From NCBI RefSeq assembly GCF_050113715.1, contig NZ_JBNJQR010000003.1, forward strand, positions 310,001-374,000: a DNA stretch of 64,000 nt, written 5' to 3'. Below are positions 8,449 to 17,001 of the stretch, piece by piece (within the stretch, counting starts at the first letter, position 1; each line of letters begins with the position of its first letter). Source of the stretch: Brevibacillus_H ginsengisoli. Lineage in GTDB: Bacteria > Bacillota > Bacilli > Brevibacillales > Brevibacillaceae. Below the pieces are notes generated by a model. The model worked only from the letters and a program-made list of their open reading frames with translations, did not search any database and was not told the DNA's origin. A program made the translations under genes and the position numbers.

Positions 8449-9786
8449 ATGGAGAACACGAGAAATTTGAATGCGGTTTCATTTGTACCTACAGCTAGAC
8501 CTACTTTTTTCTCCAAGCTATCCAGTCTAAAAGTTGGAACTCTTCCGCTACCCTTATATGTAGTTTTGGCTCTTATCATTTATGCGGCGTCTGTTTATAA
8601 CAAGCTACCGACGGATATGATTGGCGGGTTTGCCGTTATCATGATCATGGGAATTCTGCTCGGTGACATCGGTCTTCGTGTCCCGATTTTAAAAGATATC
8701 GGCGGTCCAGCAATCCTCGCCTTGTTCGTTCCGTCTGTGATGGTCTTTTACCAGGTGATTAATCCGCCCGCTCTTGAAGCGATTACGAATTTAATGAAGA
8801 AATCCAACTTCTTGTACCTCTACATTTCCTGTTTGGTGGCTGGCAGTATCCTTGGGATGAATCGCAAGGTGTTGGTTCAAGGTTTTATCCGGATGTTTAT
8901 TCCGCTGGTCGTCGGTACGCTTGCCTCTATTGTAACAGGTGTCCTGGTTGGTTCCTTGTTCGGTTATGACATGAAGCATACATTTTTCTATATCGTCATT
9001 CCGATTATTGGCGGCGGTATTGGTGAAGGAATTCTGCCTCTTTCTCTGGCCTATTCGGAAATTCTCAATAAACCGGCGGAAATGTTTGTTTCCCAGATGA
9101 TTCCTGCGGCGATTATTGGGAACCTAGTTGCGATCATTGGTGCGGGTATCTTGAAACGCCTAGGTGAAAAGCGACCGGATCTTACGGGCAACGGCGTTCT
9201 GGTTCGGACAGGAAAAGATGACTTGGTAGGTATGAATTCAACGATTGATAAGCCTGTAAACTTCTCTTTGATGGGAGCGGGACTCCTGTTGGCTTGCAGC
9301 TTTTACATTTTTGGAAACCTGGCGCATTCATTCGTGGATATTCCGGGAGCAATCATCATGATTTTAGCCGCAGCTGTTGTGAAGTATTTGAAGCTTCTGC
9401 CAGAGCAAATGGAACAGGGAGCCTATCATTTGTATAAATTCATCTCGACTAATTTAACTTGGCCGCTCATGGTTGGTTTGGGAGTGCTTTACATCCCGTT
9501 AAAAGATGTAGCGGCTGTTGTAACACCAGCATACGCCATTATCTGCGCATCCGTGGTTATTGCCATGGTTGTATCCGGATATTTTGTCGGCAAACTAATG
9601 AATATGTACCCGGTTGAATCGGCGATTGTTACCGGATGTCATAGTGGTCTTGGCGGAACGGGAGACGTAGCGATTCTTTCAGCTTCCAACCGTATGGAAT
9701 TAATGCCTTTTGCCCAGATTTCTACGAGAATTGGTGGAGCTGGCATGATCGTATTAGCCACATTGTTAATGAAATTTTTCAGTTAG
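8449..9786 (+). CDS. 2-hydroxycarboxylate:cation symporter (CitS/MaeN family)
   Basis: A 445-residue membrane protein of the 2-hydroxycarboxylate transporter family, importing malate and/or citrate with Na+ or H+. It has about eleven hydrophobic segments and the two family loops rich in Gly: PIIGGGIGEGILPLS (about residue 180) and GCHSGLGGTGDVAILSASNRMELMPFAQISTRIGGAG near the C-terminus, which form the substrate site. AAAAGGGGTG precedes the ATG. It is 10 bases from the malic enzyme gene, indicating co-transcription. Its neighbour suggests malate rather than citrate as substrate, but sequence alone does not decide. Confidence 0.9.
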   Translation: MENTRNLNAVSFVPTARPTFFSKLSSLKVGTLPLPLYVVLALIIYAASVYNKLPTDMIGGFAVIMIMGILLGDIGLRVPILKDIGGPAILALFVPSVMVFYQVINPPALEAITNLMKKSNFLYLYISCLVAGSILGMNRKVLVQGFIRMFIPLVVGTLASIVTGVLVGSLFGYDMKHTFFYIVIPIIGGGIGEGILPLSLAYSEILNKPAEMFVSQMIPAAIIGNLVAIIGAGILKRLGEKRPDLTGNGVLVRTGKDDLVGMNSTIDKPVNFSLMGAGLLLACSFYIFGNLAHSFVDIPGAIIMILAAAVVKYLKLLPEQMEQGAYHLYKFISTNLTWPLMVGLGVLYIPLKDVAAVVTPAYAIICASVVIAMVVSGYFVGKLMNMYPVESAIVTGCHSGLGGTGDVAILSASNRMELMPFAQISTRIGGAGMIVLATLLMKFFS

Positions 9787-9796
9787 GAGCGTTAAT

Positions 9797-10990
9797 ATGA
9801 CACCGGAAATGTTACAAGAGCGTTCATTGAGATTGCATAAAGAATTAGTCGGAAAAATTGAGGTTGTAAGCAAAGTGGAGTTGAATACCGCAGAAGACCT
9901 AAGTTTGACGTATACACCAGGTGTAGCCGAGTCGTGTAAAGTGATCGCAAAGAACAGTGAGGCTGTCTATGAGTATACGGCGCGTGGCAATATGGTTGCC
10001 GTCATTTCGGATGGAACCGCTGTATTAGGTTTAGGGGACATTGGTCCAATGGCCGCATTGCCGGTAATGGAAGGAAAATGCATTCTATTTAAACAGTTTG
10101 CCGGAGTAGACGCGTTTCCGCTGTGTGTAAACACCAAAGATGTAGATGAAATTGTAATGATCGGGAAGGCGTTAGAACCAACGTTCGGGGGAATTAATCT
10201 GGAGGATATCTCGGCTCCACGGTGCTTCGAAATTGAGCGGCGGTTGCGTGAAGAGACGAATATTCCTGTATTTCATGATGATCAGCATGGGACAGCCATT
10301 GTCGTGTTGGCAGGTCTTCTGAACGCGTTAAAAGTTGTCGGCAAGAAACAGGACGATATCAAGCTGGTTCTGAATGGAGCGGGTTCAGCCGGCATCGCGA
10401 TTACCAAGCTGTTGTTGAAAGCTGGCTTAAAAAATATTACGCTGGTTAGCTTAGAAGGAATATTGTGCTCAGGGGAAAGCTGGATGAATCCAGCACAAAG
10501 GGAAATCGCGGAGCGTACCAATCATGATAATATCCGTGGGACTTTGATGGATGCGATAAAAGGCGCAGATGTGTTCATTGGAGTCTCAGGTCCAGGAGCC
10601 TTAACCAAAGAGATGGTTCGCTTGATGAACCCGGGAGCCATTGTGTTTGCCTTGGCTAATCCAACACCAGAAATTTTTCCAGAAGAAGCACTGGAAGCGG
10701 GCGCAGTCGTGGTAGGTACTGGACGCTCGGATTACCCGAATCAAGTCAACAATGTGCTCGCGTTTCCAGGGATTTTCCGGGGAGCGCTCAATGTGCGAGC
10801 ATCAGACATTACGGAAGAGATGAAACTTGCAGCGGCTTACGCTATTGCCAATATCATCGCTCCTGACGAATTGAATTCCAACTACATTATACCGAATCCG
10901 CTCGATACTCGGGTTGCTCCTCGAGTTGCGGATACTGTAGCCAAGGCGGCGATCGAATCAGGGGTAGCACGAGTTCACAATCACCAATAG
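9797..10990 (+). CDS. Malic enzyme (NAD(P)-dependent)
   Basis: A 397-residue short-form malic enzyme that converts malate to pyruvate and CO2. Key features are the catalytic Tyr region LSLTYTPGVAE, the Lys in GKCILFKQFAGVDAFPLCV, the metal-site acidic residues in GGINLEDISAPRCFEIE, the HDDQHGTA motif, and the Rossmann loop LVLNGAGSAGIAI. The gene begins 10 bases after the symporter with GGAG upstream. Uptake plus decarboxylation makes a complete route from external malate to pyruvate. Cofactor preference (NAD or NADP) cannot be read by eye. Confidence 0.93.
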   Translation: MTPEMLQERSLRLHKELVGKIEVVSKVELNTAEDLSLTYTPGVAESCKVIAKNSEAVYEYTARGNMVAVISDGTAVLGLGDIGPMAALPVMEGKCILFKQFAGVDAFPLCVNTKDVDEIVMIGKALEPTFGGINLEDISAPRCFEIERRLREETNIPVFHDDQHGTAIVVLAGLLNALKVVGKKQDDIKLVLNGAGSAGIAITKLLLKAGLKNITLVSLEGILCSGESWMNPAQREIAERTNHDNIRGTLMDAIKGADVFIGVSGPGALTKEMVRLMNPGAIVFALANPTPEIFPEEALEAGAVVVGTGRSDYPNQVNNVLAFPGIFRGALNVRASDITEEMKLAAAYAIANIIAPDELNSNYIIPNPLDTRVAPRVADTVAKAAIESGVARVHNHQ

Positions 10991-11020
10991 AGTGACCATA
11001 AATGATTTGAGAATCAAGAA

Positions 11021-11240
11021 CATTCTTTCCATTTGCGCAAGCCCGCTAAAGAAAAGACTTCGTCCGCTTAAAGTCTCCTTGGAAGTGACGCTTAGTGAAG
11101 GAGAGGAGAATGGGATAAAAGGCGCCATCCAACCCGAAGGGCGCGAAGCGTTTGGCGACTTCCTTTCGGATTGAGAGAGCGAACTATTTAGCATCCTTGC
11201 GAGCTTCCACAGAGCGTAAAGGGACGAAGTCTTTTCTTCG
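11021..11240 (+). repeat. Intergenic repeat element, copy A, bounded by inverted repeats
   Basis: This fills most of the 365-base gap between the malic enzyme gene and marC. The left arm AAGAAAAGACTTCGTCC (11049-11065) is the reverse complement of 11222-11238, so the ends can form a 17-bp stem. A second copy at 22469-22697 shares a 44-base left block (11021-11064), the right arm, and internal blocks including TGCGAGCTT and ACAGAGCG just before the right arm. Internal complementary segments suggest a folded RNA or a MITE-like element. A 60-codon open frame inside (10992-11174) has no counterpart in copy B and is not considered a gene. Confidence 0.75.
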
Positions 11241-11355
11241 ATTTTATTACTTTAATACTAAACAACATTTGTGCGTTAGCGTAAAATCTTGCCTGATGAA
11301 TGTATAGGGATTACGATTGAATAATTCACACATCTAGGACAAGGAATGAGAAATT

Positions 11356-12003
11356 ATGCACGCTGAATTATCGTTTGCACTTCTTTGCTTTACTTCATTT
11401 CTTACATTGATCAATCCGTTAGGGGTTATGCCAGTTTTCATGACCATGGTGTCAGATTACGACAATGCAGTCATTAAAGCCACGGCAAGAAAAGCGTTAA
11501 TGGTGTCATTTCTCACGCTTCTTGTGTTCGCGTTCACCGGTCAATTGCTGTTCAAATTTTTTGGCATTTCCGTGAACAGCTTAAAAATTGTGGGTGGGGT
11601 CATTTTCTTTTTTATGGGACAAGAGATGCTGCAAGCTCGACTTGTCAAAACGAAGGTGGCTGAGCCGGAACTTAAAAAATACGTCAATGACATCTCCATA
11701 ACGCCTCTGGCCATACCAATGATCTGCGGTCCCGGGGCGATCACCAATTCCATCGTGCTTATGGAAAATGCTCATAACCTGATTGAAAAAGGCATTCTTG
11801 TTCTTTCCATTCTGTTCATTTGTGTTTTGACGTATGTTGTTCTTCTGAATTCCTCCCGTTTGATGCGTATCCTTGGTGAAACAGGCAATACCGTCTTAAT
11901 GCGTTTAATGGGACTGATTGTGATGGTGATCGCGGTCGAATTCTTCCTGGGTGGATTAAAGCCTTACCTTCTGGATATTTTGTCCCATCTTCCGAAAGCA
12001 TAG
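11356..12003 (+). CDS. MarC family (UPF0056) integral membrane protein
   Basis: A 215-residue protein with six hydrophobic segments. The first holds the family signature LTLINPLGVMPVFM, repeated in the second half as ITPLAIPMICGPGAITNSIVLM, an internal duplication typical of MarC. Despite its name MarC is not an established antibiotic resistance determinant and its function is unknown. It begins with ATG after AAGGAATGAG and ends in its own terminator, so it appears to be monocistronic. Confidence 0.9.
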   Translation: MHAELSFALLCFTSFLTLINPLGVMPVFMTMVSDYDNAVIKATARKALMVSFLTLLVFAFTGQLLFKFFGISVNSLKIVGGVIFFFMGQEMLQARLVKTKVAEPELKKYVNDISITPLAIPMICGPGAITNSIVLMENAHNLIEKGILVLSILFICVLTYVVLLNSSRLMRILGETGNTVLMRLMGLIVMVIAVEFFLGGLKPYLLDILSHLPKA

Positions 12004-12015
12004 CTGCACGTAATT

Positions 12016-12066
12016 CCTCTCACTGCTGGTGTGTAAGAACTGCCAGTAGTGGGGGGATTTTTTTTG
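12016..12066 (+). terminator. Terminator of marC
   Basis: A 14-bp stem with G-T wobbles (CCTCTCACTGCTGG with CCAGTAGTGGGGGG) is followed by eight T residues. Confidence 0.85.
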
Positions 12067-12109
12067 CGCATACTACAACCAAGATTTTAAGCAAAAGGAT
12101 GGTGCTACC

Positions 12110-12877
12110 GTGGACAAAGCGAAGATTGCCCGTCTGAAGGAACGCATGCTTGAGGAGAAACGGGACCTGGAAGAACGTCTAAAAGAGAATAACGAATATG
12201 ACTTGAATAATTCCATGTCTGGTTCGATACAGGAATTCTCCATGTACGATAATCATCCGGCCGACGTCGGGACCGAGATGTTTGAACGTGAGAAGGATCT
12301 CTCCTTATATTTACTAGACCGCGAGCAATTGCGTGAAATTGATCAGGCTTTGGAACGGATTGAGAATGGCACCTATGGAATCTGTACGGTGAGTGGCAAA
12401 CCGATTCCTGAGGAACGTTTGGAAGCCATTCCATGGGCAGCTACGACCAAGGAACATGCGCCAGCTCCCAACATCAACTACCAACGGCCGATTGAAGAGG
12501 AGTTTTTAAAGCCGCCGTTTGGACGAACCTCACTTGATGAACGGGACGACGCCAATTTCTTCGATGGAGAAGACGCCTGGCAGATCGTGGAGGCGTGGGG
12601 AACCTCCAGTACGCCGTTCTCTTTTCTTGATAACGATAAGACCGACTACAAGGAAATGTACATTGAATCTGATGAAAACGAAGGCTTCGTGGAGGCTGTT
12701 GAACAGATTGGCTATACCGATATACACGGGTATCACGGGCCAGATAGTGTCCATTTCATGCGTAGCGGAACGTACGAAGAGTACATGCGCAAACAAGAAG
12801 GCAAGGGAAATTATCTCGATTATGAAGAGTACATCAAAGAAAAGGCTGATCGCCAAGGCCGAGATGATCTACTGTAA
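12110..12877 (+). CDS. TraR/DksA-type protein of the YteA family
   Basis: A 255-residue protein starting at GTG with AAAAGGATGG upstream. The N-terminal helical hairpin (about residues 1-85, Lys/Glu-rich, ending in REIDQALERIENGTYGIC) resembles DksA, which enters the RNA polymerase secondary channel. The family usually follows with a zinc finger (CxxCG...C), but here it reads CTVSGKPIPEERLEAIPWAATTKEHA: only one of the expected cysteines remains, so zinc binding is probably lost. The acidic C-terminal extension (YteA type, about residues 130-255) is of unknown function. A YteA-like gene next to ileS or lspA is common in Bacillales. Confidence 0.85.
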   Translation: MDKAKIARLKERMLEEKRDLEERLKENNEYDLNNSMSGSIQEFSMYDNHPADVGTEMFEREKDLSLYLLDREQLREIDQALERIENGTYGICTVSGKPIPEERLEAIPWAATTKEHAPAPNINYQRPIEEEFLKPPFGRTSLDERDDANFFDGEDAWQIVEAWGTSSTPFSFLDNDKTDYKEMYIESDENEGFVEAVEQIGYTDIHGYHGPDSVHFMRSGTYEEYMRKQEGKGNYLDYEEYIKEKADRQGRDDLL

Positions 12878-12909
12878 GCCTAAGCGGTAGAAGGGGAGGA
12901 GAAGACGCG

Positions 12910-14034
12910 ATGAAAATCGATCGAATTGAGACCTTTCCTTGTCTGTATCGGGTACCCAAACCATACGGTGACGCCAATGGCTTAAAGAAGTACCGAAGCT
13001 GTTACATGATTAAAATAACAACTCGATCTGGTTATACCGGCTGGGGAGAATGCATCGATTGGCTACCTACACTTGTGAAGGGATTTCAGGACAGAATCAT
13101 CCCTTATTTGATGGGCAAAGAGGCTACCGATCATCATCAGCTGGTTCAAGTGATTGGAAAATGGCATAAGCGCTCAGCGACAGCAGTCAGCATGGCGCTG
13201 ACAGAGATACTCGCCCAAAAAGCGCGACTCTCTGTCTGTGAGCTTTGGGGCGGTGCTTTTCATACAACCATTCCTGTTTATGCTTCCATGCAATCTTATT
13301 CACTCGATACCAATTGGCAAATGGATCACTCCTTGTCGCTGGTTGGAAAGGCCATGCAGGAAGGGTTTCAACAATTTAAAGTCAAGATTGGGGGACGTAC
13401 TCTCCGAGAAGATCAGTCCCATATTGAACTGCTACAGGAATTATTGGGCTCTACCGCTTTAGTGGCTTTGGACGCCAACCAGAGCTATGATTTGGCAACT
13501 TCCCGGATATGGACAAGGTTTCTGGAGAATTGGCAAAACACTCTCTGGCTGGAAGAGCCGATGCCACTCGATCAAATCAGCGACTATCAAGCCCTGCGCT
13601 CGTATTCTTCTATTCCGATAGCGGCTGGTGAGAATTTGCAAAGCCCAGTCAAGTTTTTGCCGTTTCTGAGGTCTGGCGCTCTTGATATCATTCAACCAGA
13701 TACCATGCATGAGGGTGGGATTGACGATTTTCGAGATACCTTGAAGCTAGCGCGATATTTTGGAATCCGGTGCTCTCCCCATGCGTTTGATGGAGGGTTA
13801 TCGCGGCTATATGCTATTTTTGCCCTAGCGTGTATGAACCAATGGACCAAGATGAACCAGGACCCCATTGAATCGCTGGAATGGGATGTCATGGATAATC
13901 CATTATCGTATATTGTCACATCAATCAAACCACAGCAGGGTAAAATAATAGTCCCTAACGGAATTGGCATAGGCGTTGAAATCGATCAAGAACGAATAAA
14001 CCATTATCTCTGGGACTATCGCCCATATCATTAA
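12910..14034 (+). CDS. Enolase-superfamily enzyme, mandelate racemase/muconate lactonizing type
   Basis: A 374-residue protein with the capping domain first (about 1-125) and the catalytic barrel after it. Visible catalytic residues are the KxK pair in FKVKIGG, metal ligands in VALDANQ, LEEPMP and AAGEN, and a downstream Asp in QPDTMHEGG with His in CSPHAFDGG, which would form the His-Asp general base of the mandelate racemase subgroup. The reaction is probably dehydration or racemisation of a sugar acid or similar, but the substrate cannot be inferred. AGGGGAGGAG precedes the ATG. It is followed 16 bases later by an MFS transporter, suggesting an uptake-and-use pair. Confidence 0.85.
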   Translation: MKIDRIETFPCLYRVPKPYGDANGLKKYRSCYMIKITTRSGYTGWGECIDWLPTLVKGFQDRIIPYLMGKEATDHHQLVQVIGKWHKRSATAVSMALTEILAQKARLSVCELWGGAFHTTIPVYASMQSYSLDTNWQMDHSLSLVGKAMQEGFQQFKVKIGGRTLREDQSHIELLQELLGSTALVALDANQSYDLATSRIWTRFLENWQNTLWLEEPMPLDQISDYQALRSYSSIPIAAGENLQSPVKFLPFLRSGALDIIQPDTMHEGGIDDFRDTLKLARYFGIRCSPHAFDGGLSRLYAIFALACMNQWTKMNQDPIESLEWDVMDNPLSYIVTSIKPQQGKIIVPNGIGIGVEIDQERINHYLWDYRPYH

Positions 14035-14050
14035 GAGGTGAGGAGTGGAC

Positions 14051-15466
14051 ATGGCTCAAGACACAAAAAATCTAATTGGCTTAGCAGGTGTTCCACTTGT
14101 GATGGTACTTGGGAATTCCATGTTGATTCCGGTACTTACCACGATGAAGAATAAAATGGATTTAACACAGTTTCAAACCAGCTTCTTGATTACCTCTTTT
14201 TCCATCGCCGCAGGTCTGGTAATTCCGTTGGCGGGGTATTTATCCGATCGCTTTAATCGTAAATTGGTGATTTCCATCGCGTTAAGCCTGTATGGTCTTG
14301 GCGGACTTCTTGCTGGTTTGGCCTCCATATGGTTTGACCATCCTTACATGCTAATTATGGTGGGGAGGGTTTTACAGGGAATTGGCGCTGCCGGGACTTC
14401 TCCCATTGCCATGGCACTGGTTGGGGATTTGTTCAACGGGGCAGCCGAAAGCAGAGCGCTTGGATTATTGGAAACCTCTAACGGCTTAGGAAAGGTGCTA
14501 AGTCCGATTTTTGGTTCTCTTTTAGCTCTCATCGCTTGGTATATGGTGTTTCTCGCCTTTCCCGTTATATGCGGTGTGGTTCTCTTAATCTTTTTGTTTC
14601 TGGTCAAGGAAAAAAAGCAGAAAAAGGAACCCATGCCTGTCAAACAATATCTTCACTCGATCAAGCACGTTTTTCAGAAAAACGGCAAATGGCTGATCCC
14701 CGCATTTTTTATCGGGAGTATTTGCTTGTTTACGTTGTTTGGGGTGTTGTTTTATCTCTCTGACTTGTTGGAGGAGCAATATAAAATTGACGGGTTAATC
14801 AAAGGGGGTATTCTCGCCATTCCTTTGTTAGCCATGAGTATAACGGCCTACATTACGGGTTCGGTTATCAAGAAAAAACTCGGCCTGATGAGGACATTGA
14901 TTGTAACCGGGATGTTAATGCTCGCGGCCTCTTATCTGATTGCAAGCTTCATCCAAGGAATTTACCTGCTGATTGGTGTGTTGATGATCGGAAGTATTGG
15001 CACGGGCTTAATTCTTCCCTGTCTCAACAGCATGATAATCGGTGCGGTCAAGAAAGCCGAGCGCGGGATGATTACTTCCTTGTATAACGGGGTTCGCTTC
15101 ATTGGAGTTGCGGTGGGGCCTCCTGTGTTTACCTGGCTGATTGGCATTTCCAAAAACGTGATGTTTTATTCAATCACAGGGCTTACCCTCTTGTTTGCGA
15201 TCATTGGGTTTTATTTTATCAACCCTGAGAAAAGCAACAACAAGCATCTTACCGCCGCGGGAAAGCAGCAAGCGGTCAATAAACCTGTAGACAATTTGGC
15301 CATGCAGCAAATCTTGGAGGATATTCGTGACCAGGATCCCGCACAGCAGCAAAATGCTGAAGAAGAGGAAAGCACGACGGATAAAATTTACGAATCTCTA
15401 GGTTTCAATCCGAAGCAGCCGATTAGTACGTTTCTTAAGCGAGGCAAGGCAAAAGCAAAAAGGTAA
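14051..15466 (+). CDS. MFS transporter
   Basis: A 471-residue protein with about 12 membrane segments. The MFS motif A loop is GYLSDRFNRKLVISIAL between helices 2 and 3, and helix 5 has GLLETSNGLGKVLSPIFGSLLA. An unusually long hydrophilic C-terminal tail (about 75 residues, charged, QQ/EEE-rich) follows the last helix. Either GTG 14045 or ATG 14051 could start it; GAGGTGAGGAG favours 14051. It lies immediately behind the enolase-superfamily gene and may carry that enzyme's substrate. The drug:H+ antiporter group is an alternative. Confidence 0.82.
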   Translation: MAQDTKNLIGLAGVPLVMVLGNSMLIPVLTTMKNKMDLTQFQTSFLITSFSIAAGLVIPLAGYLSDRFNRKLVISIALSLYGLGGLLAGLASIWFDHPYMLIMVGRVLQGIGAAGTSPIAMALVGDLFNGAAESRALGLLETSNGLGKVLSPIFGSLLALIAWYMVFLAFPVICGVVLLIFLFLVKEKKQKKEPMPVKQYLHSIKHVFQKNGKWLIPAFFIGSICLFTLFGVLFYLSDLLEEQYKIDGLIKGGILAIPLLAMSITAYITGSVIKKKLGLMRTLIVTGMLMLAASYLIASFIQGIYLLIGVLMIGSIGTGLILPCLNSMIIGAVKKAERGMITSLYNGVRFIGVAVGPPVFTWLIGISKNVMFYSITGLTLLFAIIGFYFINPEKSNNKHLTAAGKQQAVNKPVDNLAMQQILEDIRDQDPAQQQNAEEEESTTDKIYESLGFNPKQPISTFLKRGKAKAKR

Positions 15467-15500
15467 TGGCTTGGAATTATCGGGTTCCAAGCCATTCATT
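15467..15500. terminator. Hairpin between convergent genes
   Basis: A 12-bp stem (AATGGCTTGGAA with TTCCAAGCCATT) begins right after the MFS stop. There is no T-run on the plus strand. It may stop transcripts from one or both converging genes. Confidence 0.5.
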
Positions 15501-15515
15501 CGTGATAGACAGGAT

Positions 15516-16004
15516 TCAATTAGAGGAGAGGCGTTCGGGATAGTAAGGGTGTTGCTTGATCCTCTCCAACGTCCGTGGATACACCTCATCATACAGGAAT
15601 CGGCTGAATCGGGGATCTTTTTTGACATGGAGCGGAATTTCATCAAAGAGCACCATGCCCCCTACATTTCCTTCCTTTTTGTAAGGGACCTCTTTTTCTA
15701 CTTTGGCGACGTAAATATCCTTCACAATGGTGTCATTCACGATGTACTGTCCGATTTTTTCGATAGCCGACAGGACACAGCCTGTTTCCTCGTAGGTTTC
15801 TCGGATGGCCGCAGCAATACTGGATTCTCCCGGTTCCACTTTTCCTCCAGGCAACTCAATTCCACGTATGGTATGTAGGGTAAACAGCAATTTTTCCTGA
15901 TAAAAAGCGAAAATGAGTACATGGCCTGCAGTTCTCTTCGAATAGATGGTTTCATCGTAGGTAAGTGTTACTGGCAAGCCAAAATCGTCCGTAAACTGAT
16001 ACAT
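15516..16004 (-). CDS. Nudix hydrolase, YtkD-like
   Basis: A 162-residue single-domain Nudix protein. The Nudix box is complete: GGKVEPGESSIAAAIRETYEETG, with the REXXEE residues that bind Mg2+. The N-terminal and C-terminal parts (YDETIYSKRTAGHVLIF; FLYDEVYPRTLERIKQH) resemble Bacillus YtkD, which hydrolyses oxidised purine nucleoside triphosphates such as 8-oxo-dGTP. The gene starts 4 bases after the stop of the flavoprotein gene, so they share a transcript. Confidence 0.85.
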   Translation of the reverse strand: MYQFTDDFGLPVTLTYDETIYSKRTAGHVLIFAFYQEKLLFTLHTIRGIELPGGKVEPGESSIAAAIRETYEETGCVLSAIEKIGQYIVNDTIVKDIYVAKVEKEVPYKKEGNVGGMVLFDEIPLHVKKDPRFSRFLYDEVYPRTLERIKQHPYYPERLSSN

Positions 16005-16008
16005 AAGC

Positions 16009-16920
16009 TTATATCTCCTTCAGACGCAGTGAAATGTGCTTGACGGCTTTCATGGCTTGCCCCGCAGCAAGCGCAAGACTAGCGTAAGCAGCTCCGTTGG
16101 TAAGATCACCGATGGCATAAATCCACGGCTGATTGGTTAATTGATGTTCATTTACTTGTATGAAGCCTTCCTGATCTCGGACAAGGAGATCGGTAGGAAT
16201 TAAATTCCCTTTTACGCCGATACGTTGAAGAATCCAATCGACCTCTAGAAAATGAGGCTCTGCTCCGTTGGTCTTCAGTAAGACACCTCTGGTCAGTGGA
16301 TCTTCTACTGTTCCCACGAGCTCTGTCTGATAAAGAATCGAGACATTGGCGCAAGTTTCAAGACGCTTGGTCCATTCAGGACGCGCGCGTAATTCCTTGC
16401 CCCGGACCGCCAACCAAATCTGCTTGGTATAGGAAGAAAGATTGTAACTGCTCTCAACGGCGCGATCCCCACCGCCAATAACGAGTACCCTCTTATCTTC
16501 AAGCAGATAACCTTGAGCCGTGGTGGAAAAGTTGTCGGGCAATACCATCGAAGAATGCTCAAGAGTAACAAGCGTATTGGGTCGCACTCCTGTGGCTAGA
16601 ATGACGTAGTCCGCCTGATACGTTTGCTTGCTCGTTCGGATCACCTGTCGCTTCGAATCAATTTCTTCAAGGGATTCGTTCAAACGGCAATCAAGCTGAG
16701 CGACATCAATATTTTTTCTCAACTCGGTTAAGAGTGCAGTCCCATTGGCAAACGTGTTGGGAGGATAATCCCAAATTTCATTTTTGATTTGTTTTAATTG
16801 ACCACCGATGTGGGGTTCTTTTTCGATGAGGACAGCCTGGAGCCCCAGACGCTTGCACCAGATTGCGGCTGAGACGCCTCCCATGCCGGCGCCAATAATC
16901 AACACCTGTACTTTTTCCAC
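16009..16920 (-). CDS. FAD-dependent pyridine nucleotide oxidoreductase (thioredoxin-reductase-like fold)
   Basis: A 303-residue flavoprotein. The FAD loop VLIIGAGMGGVSAAIWCKR lies at the N-terminus, the second Rossmann loop VLVIGGGDRAVESSYNL binds NAD(P)H in the centre, and the C-terminal FAD motif is YAIGDLTNGAAYASLALAAGQA. The redox CxxC of thioredoxin reductase is absent, so it is more like ferredoxin/flavodoxin-NADP reductases or an orphan reductase. The open frame reaches 16986, but a TTGCTG-17-TACAAT promoter overlaps that region, so GTG 16920 (GGGGAAAG upstream) is the plausible start. Confidence 0.8.
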   Translation of the reverse strand: MEKVQVLIIGAGMGGVSAAIWCKRLGLQAVLIEKEPHIGGQLKQIKNEIWDYPPNTFANGTALLTELRKNIDVAQLDCRLNESLEEIDSKRQVIRTSKQTYQADYVILATGVRPNTLVTLEHSSMVLPDNFSTTAQGYLLEDKRVLVIGGGDRAVESSYNLSSYTKQIWLAVRGKELRARPEWTKRLETCANVSILYQTELVGTVEDPLTRGVLLKTNGAEPHFLEVDWILQRIGVKGNLIPTDLLVRDQEGFIQVNEHQLTNQPWIYAIGDLTNGAAYASLALAAGQAMKAVKHISLRLKEI

Positions 16921-16957
16921 AGCGCTTTCCCCATTTCTTTCACATGACCGTCTTTCT

Positions 16958-16986
16958 ATTGTATAGTCTAATTCCATAATCAGCAA
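16958..16986 (-). promoter_or_regulatory. Candidate promoter of the flavoprotein-Nudix operon
   Basis: On the minus strand TTGCTG (16986-16981) and TACAAT (16963-16958) are separated by 17 bases, which places the start of transcription about 30 bases before GTG 16920. Confidence 0.6.
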
Positions 16987-17001
16987 AGGATTCCTGTCTT
17001 G

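Noticed and set aside
10992..11174. 60-codon open frame in repeat copy A
   Set aside because: Copy B does not keep the frame, and no ribosome binding site precedes it.
15471..15878. Plus-strand open frame opposite the Nudix gene
   Set aside because: The minus-strand frame has a complete Nudix box; the plus frame has no recognisable motif.
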